DNA from: Chloroflexota bacterium
Lineage (GTDB): Bacteria; Chloroflexota; Anaerolineae; UBA4142
Direction: 5' to 3'
DNA length: 8,184 bases
NCBI GenBank assembly: GCA_016199405.1
Contig: JACQGS010000091.1
Span: 1 to 8,184 of the forward strand
The notes beneath the pieces were generated by a model. That model was not told the origin of the DNA and did not search any database. It saw only the letters and a program-made list of their open reading frames with translations. How positions within the stretch are numbered: the stretch's first letter is position 1; each line of letters starts with the position of its first letter. Both the position numbers and the translations under genes were made by a program. Shown here piece by piece: positions 5,966 to 8,184 of this stretch.

Positions 5966-5974
5966 AAAGGAGAA
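5966..5974 (+). promoter_or_regulatory. Ribosome binding site of the subtilase gene
   Basis: AAAGGAGAA lies 9 nt (counted from AGGAG) before the ATG at 5982. It is far stronger than the site before the I9-like gene. It fixes the subtilase start against a closer ATG at 5974, which is in another frame and gives no meaningful protein. Confidence 0.65.
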
Positions 5975-5981
5975 TGCTTCA

Positions 5982-7244
5982 ATGCCAGATCCCACCAAGA
6001 TTCATCCCAATCTCGCGGAACGATTGCAGGTACGCGGTTTTGGTCCAGCGCAACCGCTGCGCGTCATCGTGCGCTACAAAGCCGGCGCGCGCGCGGTCGC
6101 GACGATGGTCGAAGGCATCACCGAGACGTATCATACGTATCGCCTCATCTCCGCGAGCGCGCACAGCGTCGAAGTGAGCGCGATCGGCGCGCTGAGCGAT
6201 CGCGAGGATGTTGAACAGATTTGGCTCGATGAGCCGGTGCACACCATGCTCGACGCGTCCGTGCCATTGCTCGGCGTGCCCCAAGTTTGGGAAGCCGGTT
6301 TCACCGGCAAGGGCATTACGGTCGCGGTGATTGATACTGGCGTTGATCTCGATCATCCGGATTTTGCGGGACGCGTCGCGCAGAGCAAGGATTTTACCGG
6401 CGAAGGATATTTTGACGGCAGTGGTCACGGCACGCACGTCGCCAGCACGATCGGAGGAACCGGCGCGGCGGACAACGGAAAATTTCGCGGCGTGGCGCCC
6501 GAATGCACGCTGCTCGCGGCAAAAGTTTTGCGCGGCGATGGCTCCGGCAATATGAGCGATGTGATGGCGGGCGTGGAGTGGGCAGTGCAACAACGCGCGC
6601 AAGTTTTGAATCTTTCGCTCGGCGGCGGCGGCGCGAGTGACGGCACGGACGCGCTTTCGACGACGTGCGATGCGGCGGTCGCGCGCGGCGTCGTCATGTG
6701 TATCGCCGCCGGCAATTCCGGTCCGGGCGCGTCGACGGTTGGATCGCCGGGCGCGGCAAAGCGCGTCATCACGATCGGCGCGACTTCGAAAGCCGATGCG
6801 ATCGCGAATTTTTCTTCGCGCGGTCCGACGAAAGATGGACGCGTGAAGCCGGATTTGTGTTTTCCCGGCGTCGGCATCATCGCCGCGCGCGCCAAGGGCA
6901 CTTCGATGGGCAGTCCGCAAGGCGACTTTTACACCTCGGCGTCCGGCACTTCGATGGCGACGCCGCACGCCGCCGGAGCGTGCGCGTTGCTTTTGCAAGC
7001 CAAGCCGGGGTTATCGCCGGATCAAATCAAAGATATTTTGATGGGCACCGCGAAAGATTTGAGTTTCGAGCCGAATGCCCAGGGCAAAGGCCGCGCGGAT
7101 ATTTTCGCGGCGTACACGCATGCCGCTGGCGAGGCGCCTGCCCCGACACCGCCGCCGCAACAACCGCCCGCGCAAGGACAGGGTTGCGCGGCAACAATCG
7201 GAAGTCTGGTTCAGATGATTAGCAAGCTCGCGGGTGGGCGATAG
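5982..7244 (+). CDS. Subtilase (peptidase family S8) with N-terminal prodomain
   Basis: This 420-aa serine protease has a complete catalytic set: D118 in VAVIDTGVD, H149 in GHGTHVAS, oxyanion N245 in AAGNSGPGAS and nucleophile S324 in SGTSMATPHAAG. Residues about 25-88 form an I9-like prodomain, normally cleaved off during maturation, probably shortly before the catalytic domain near residue 90-100. After the catalytic domain (to about 380) come a Pro-rich linker, APTPPPQQPP, and a short helical tail ending ISKLAGGR. No signal peptide or membrane segment is seen, and the six cysteines fit a cytoplasmic enzyme, as in intracellular subtilisins; unconventional export cannot be excluded. It shares an operon with the free propeptide-like protein upstream. 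It probably degrades proteins with broad specificity; the target is unknown. The assignment to S8 is very sure. Confidence 0.95.
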   Translation: MPDPTKIHPNLAERLQVRGFGPAQPLRVIVRYKAGARAVATMVEGITETYHTYRLISASAHSVEVSAIGALSDREDVEQIWLDEPVHTMLDASVPLLGVPQVWEAGFTGKGITVAVIDTGVDLDHPDFAGRVAQSKDFTGEGYFDGSGHGTHVASTIGGTGAADNGKFRGVAPECTLLAAKVLRGDGSGNMSDVMAGVEWAVQQRAQVLNLSLGGGGASDGTDALSTTCDAAVARGVVMCIAAGNSGPGASTVGSPGAAKRVITIGATSKADAIANFSSRGPTKDGRVKPDLCFPGVGIIAARAKGTSMGSPQGDFYTSASGTSMATPHAAGACALLLQAKPGLSPDQIKDILMGTAKDLSFEPNAQGKGRADIFAAYTHAAGEAPAPTPPPQQPPAQGQGCAATIGSLVQMISKLAGGR

Positions 7245-7260
7245 AGGAATGCGCTCTGAA

Positions 7261-7325
7261 AAAGGGTGGAAGGGCAGCCGCGCTGCCTGCTTCTGACGCC
7301 CAGCACGGCTGGGCTACCACCCTTT
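7261..7325. repeat. Three-way-junction inverted-repeat element
   Basis: An outer 9-bp stem, AAAGGGTGG (7261-7269) with CCACCCTTT (7317-7325), encloses two hairpins. The first is GGCAGC-CGC-GCTGCC (7273-7287) and the second GCCCAGC-ACG-GCTGGGC (7298-7314). All three stems are exact and can form together on either strand. It begins 16 nt after the subtilase stop and ends 25 nt before the ABC ATPase start. No T-run follows, so it is not a classical terminator, although it could block transcript decay. The compact design resembles REP/BIME-like dispersed repeats. Confidence 0.75.
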
Positions 7326-7350
7326 ATGAAAACCTCTCACGGAGAACACA

Positions 7351-8184
7351 ATGGCTAACGTCACCTACGATCATGTTACCAAAAAATTCGGCGAGGTAAT
7401 CGCCGTTAATGATTTGATGCTCGAGATCCAAGACAAAGAATTTTTGGTCTTGGTGGGACCGTCGGGTTGCGGCAAGACGACCGCGTTGCGCCTGCTTGCC
7501 GGCTTGGAGGACGCGACCGACGGCGCGATTCGCATCGGCGATCGCGTCGTCAACGATGTGCCGCCCAAAGATCGCGATATCGCGATGGTGTTCCAATCCT
7601 ATGCGCTCTATCCGCATATGAGCGTGTACGATAACATGGCGTTCGGGCTCAAACTCCGCAAAACGCCGAAAGCCGAAATCGATCGGCGTGTGAAAGAAGC
7701 CGCCGATATTCTGGGCATTGGGGAATTCCTTCAACGCAAACCCAAGCAACTCTCCGGGGGTCAGCGGCAACGCGTCGCGCTGGGCCGCGCGATTGTGCGC
7801 GAGCCGAAAGTATTTTTGATGGACGAGCCGCTTTCGAATCTCGACGCGAAACTGCGCGTGCAGACGCGCGCGGAAATTTCTAAACTGCACCAGCGTTTGC
7901 AGACGACGTTTATTTACGTGACGCACGACCAAGTCGAAGCGATGACGATGGGCACGCGCATCGCCGTGATGAAGGATGGAGTGCTCCAGCAATTGGACTC
8001 GCCCCAAAATCTGTACGATCACCCGGTGAACATATTCGTTGCCGGCTTTATCGGCAGCCCGGCGATGAATTTTTTTGACGCGAACATCGTCGGCACGCGC
8101 GACGAGATGGCTCTCGACACGGGTGGTTTCAAGTTGCCGGTGCCCGGCAATCGCCGCGCCAAGCTCGCCAGCTATTTCGGCAAG
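7351..8184 (+). CDS. MalK/UgpC-type ABC transporter ATP-binding protein, C-terminally cut by window end
   Basis: The first 278 codons of an ABC ATPase of the carbohydrate uptake (CUT1) type are present and the frame is open to the last base. All nucleotide-binding motifs are intact: Walker A GPSGCGKT (36-43), Q-loop Q82 in VFQSYALYPHM, signature LSGGQ (134-138), Walker B VFLMDEP (154-160) with catalytic E159, D-loop SNLD (162-165) and H-loop H192 in THDQVEAMT. AGFIGSPAMNFF (231-242) marks the passage to the C-terminal regulatory/TOBE domain typical of MalK, MsmK and UgpC. Such proteins power import of sugars or glycerol-3-phosphate through two membrane permeases and can serve several transporters. 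Full members have about 360-380 residues, so roughly 90 are missing. The ATG follows GGAG by 6 nt. No permease or binding protein is in the window and the substrate cannot be told. Confidence 0.95.
   Translation, partial: MANVTYDHVTKKFGEVIAVNDLMLEIQDKEFLVLVGPSGCGKTTALRLLAGLEDATDGAIRIGDRVVNDVPPKDRDIAMVFQSYALYPHMSVYDNMAFGLKLRKTPKAEIDRRVKEAADILGIGEFLQRKPKQLSGGQRQRVALGRAIVREPKVFLMDEPLSNLDAKLRVQTRAEISKLHQRLQTTFIYVTHDQVEAMTMGTRIAVMKDGVLQQLDSPQNLYDHPVNIFVAGFIGSPAMNFFDANIVGTRDEMALDTGGFKLPVPGNRRAKLASYFGK

Noticed and set aside
5979..6998. 339-codon minus-strand open frame
   Set aside because: It is antisense to the subtilase, whose catalytic motifs are intact; the translation is Arg/Ala-rich low complexity.
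7261..7325. tRNA-like cloverleaf
   Set aside because: The fold has a junction with two 3-nt-loop hairpins, but there is no anticodon arm, no T-loop consensus and no CCA-like end.
7326..7358. Ten-residue leader-like frame overlapping the ABC ATPase start
   Set aside because: ATG at 7326 runs to TAA at 7358, but there is no ribosome binding site and no run of regulatory codons; chance is sufficient.
7324..8022. 232-codon minus-strand open frame
   Set aside because: It is antisense to the ABC ATPase, whose motifs are all complete; no family features are seen.
1..8184. CRISPR array, insertion sequence or prophage
   Set aside because: No regularly spaced long repeats, no transposase or integrase motifs and no phage genes are visible on either strand.

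Overview
The window looks like a chromosomal stretch of a GC-rich, heterotrophic bacterium, most likely a Chloroflexota (Anaerolineae-like) member. The reasons are indirect: a lipoprotein with a long Thr-Pro linker, a GT39-type membrane glycosyltransferase carrying a large extracytoplasmic tail of tandem beta-rich modules, a glycosidase-like protein ending in a CWB2-like segment, and a MalK/UgpC-type sugar ABC ATPase. No phage, transposase, CRISPR array or RNA gene is visible. Taxonomy is inference.

Left block (1-757, minus strand): an acidic, His-rich protein of unknown function overlaps by 8 nt the start of a CocE/NonD-type alpha/beta hydrolase that runs off the left edge. The gap at 758-862 holds no gene but is packed with short interlocking inverted and direct repeats that look like a dispersed intergenic repeat.

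Central block (863-5571, minus strand): a three-gene operon is read leftwards from a near-consensus sigma70-type promoter (TTGCCA-N17-TATAAT). The order is a Thr/Pro-rich lipoprotein, a 907-aa GT39/PMT-like glycosyltransferase, and a clan GH-A-like glycoside hydrolase-type protein. A terminator-like hairpin with a T-rich tail lies inside the first codons of the glycosyltransferase. A perfect 33-nt palindrome separates the glycosyltransferase from the hydrolase and abuts the hydrolase ribosome binding site. The cassette plausibly handles envelope glycans or polysaccharide.

Right block (5638-7244, plus strand): a divergent promoter, back to back with the first, drives an 84-aa stand-alone I9-like (subtilisin propeptide-like) protein and then a complete subtilase (S8). 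The subtilase carries its own homologous prodomain, so the propeptide fold occurs twice in the operon, once free and once attached. This free-inhibitor/chaperone plus protease pair is the most interesting system here.

Right edge (7245-8184): a 65-nt repeat that can fold as a three-way junction lies between the protease and a MalK/UgpC-type ABC ATPase, which is cut off by the window end.
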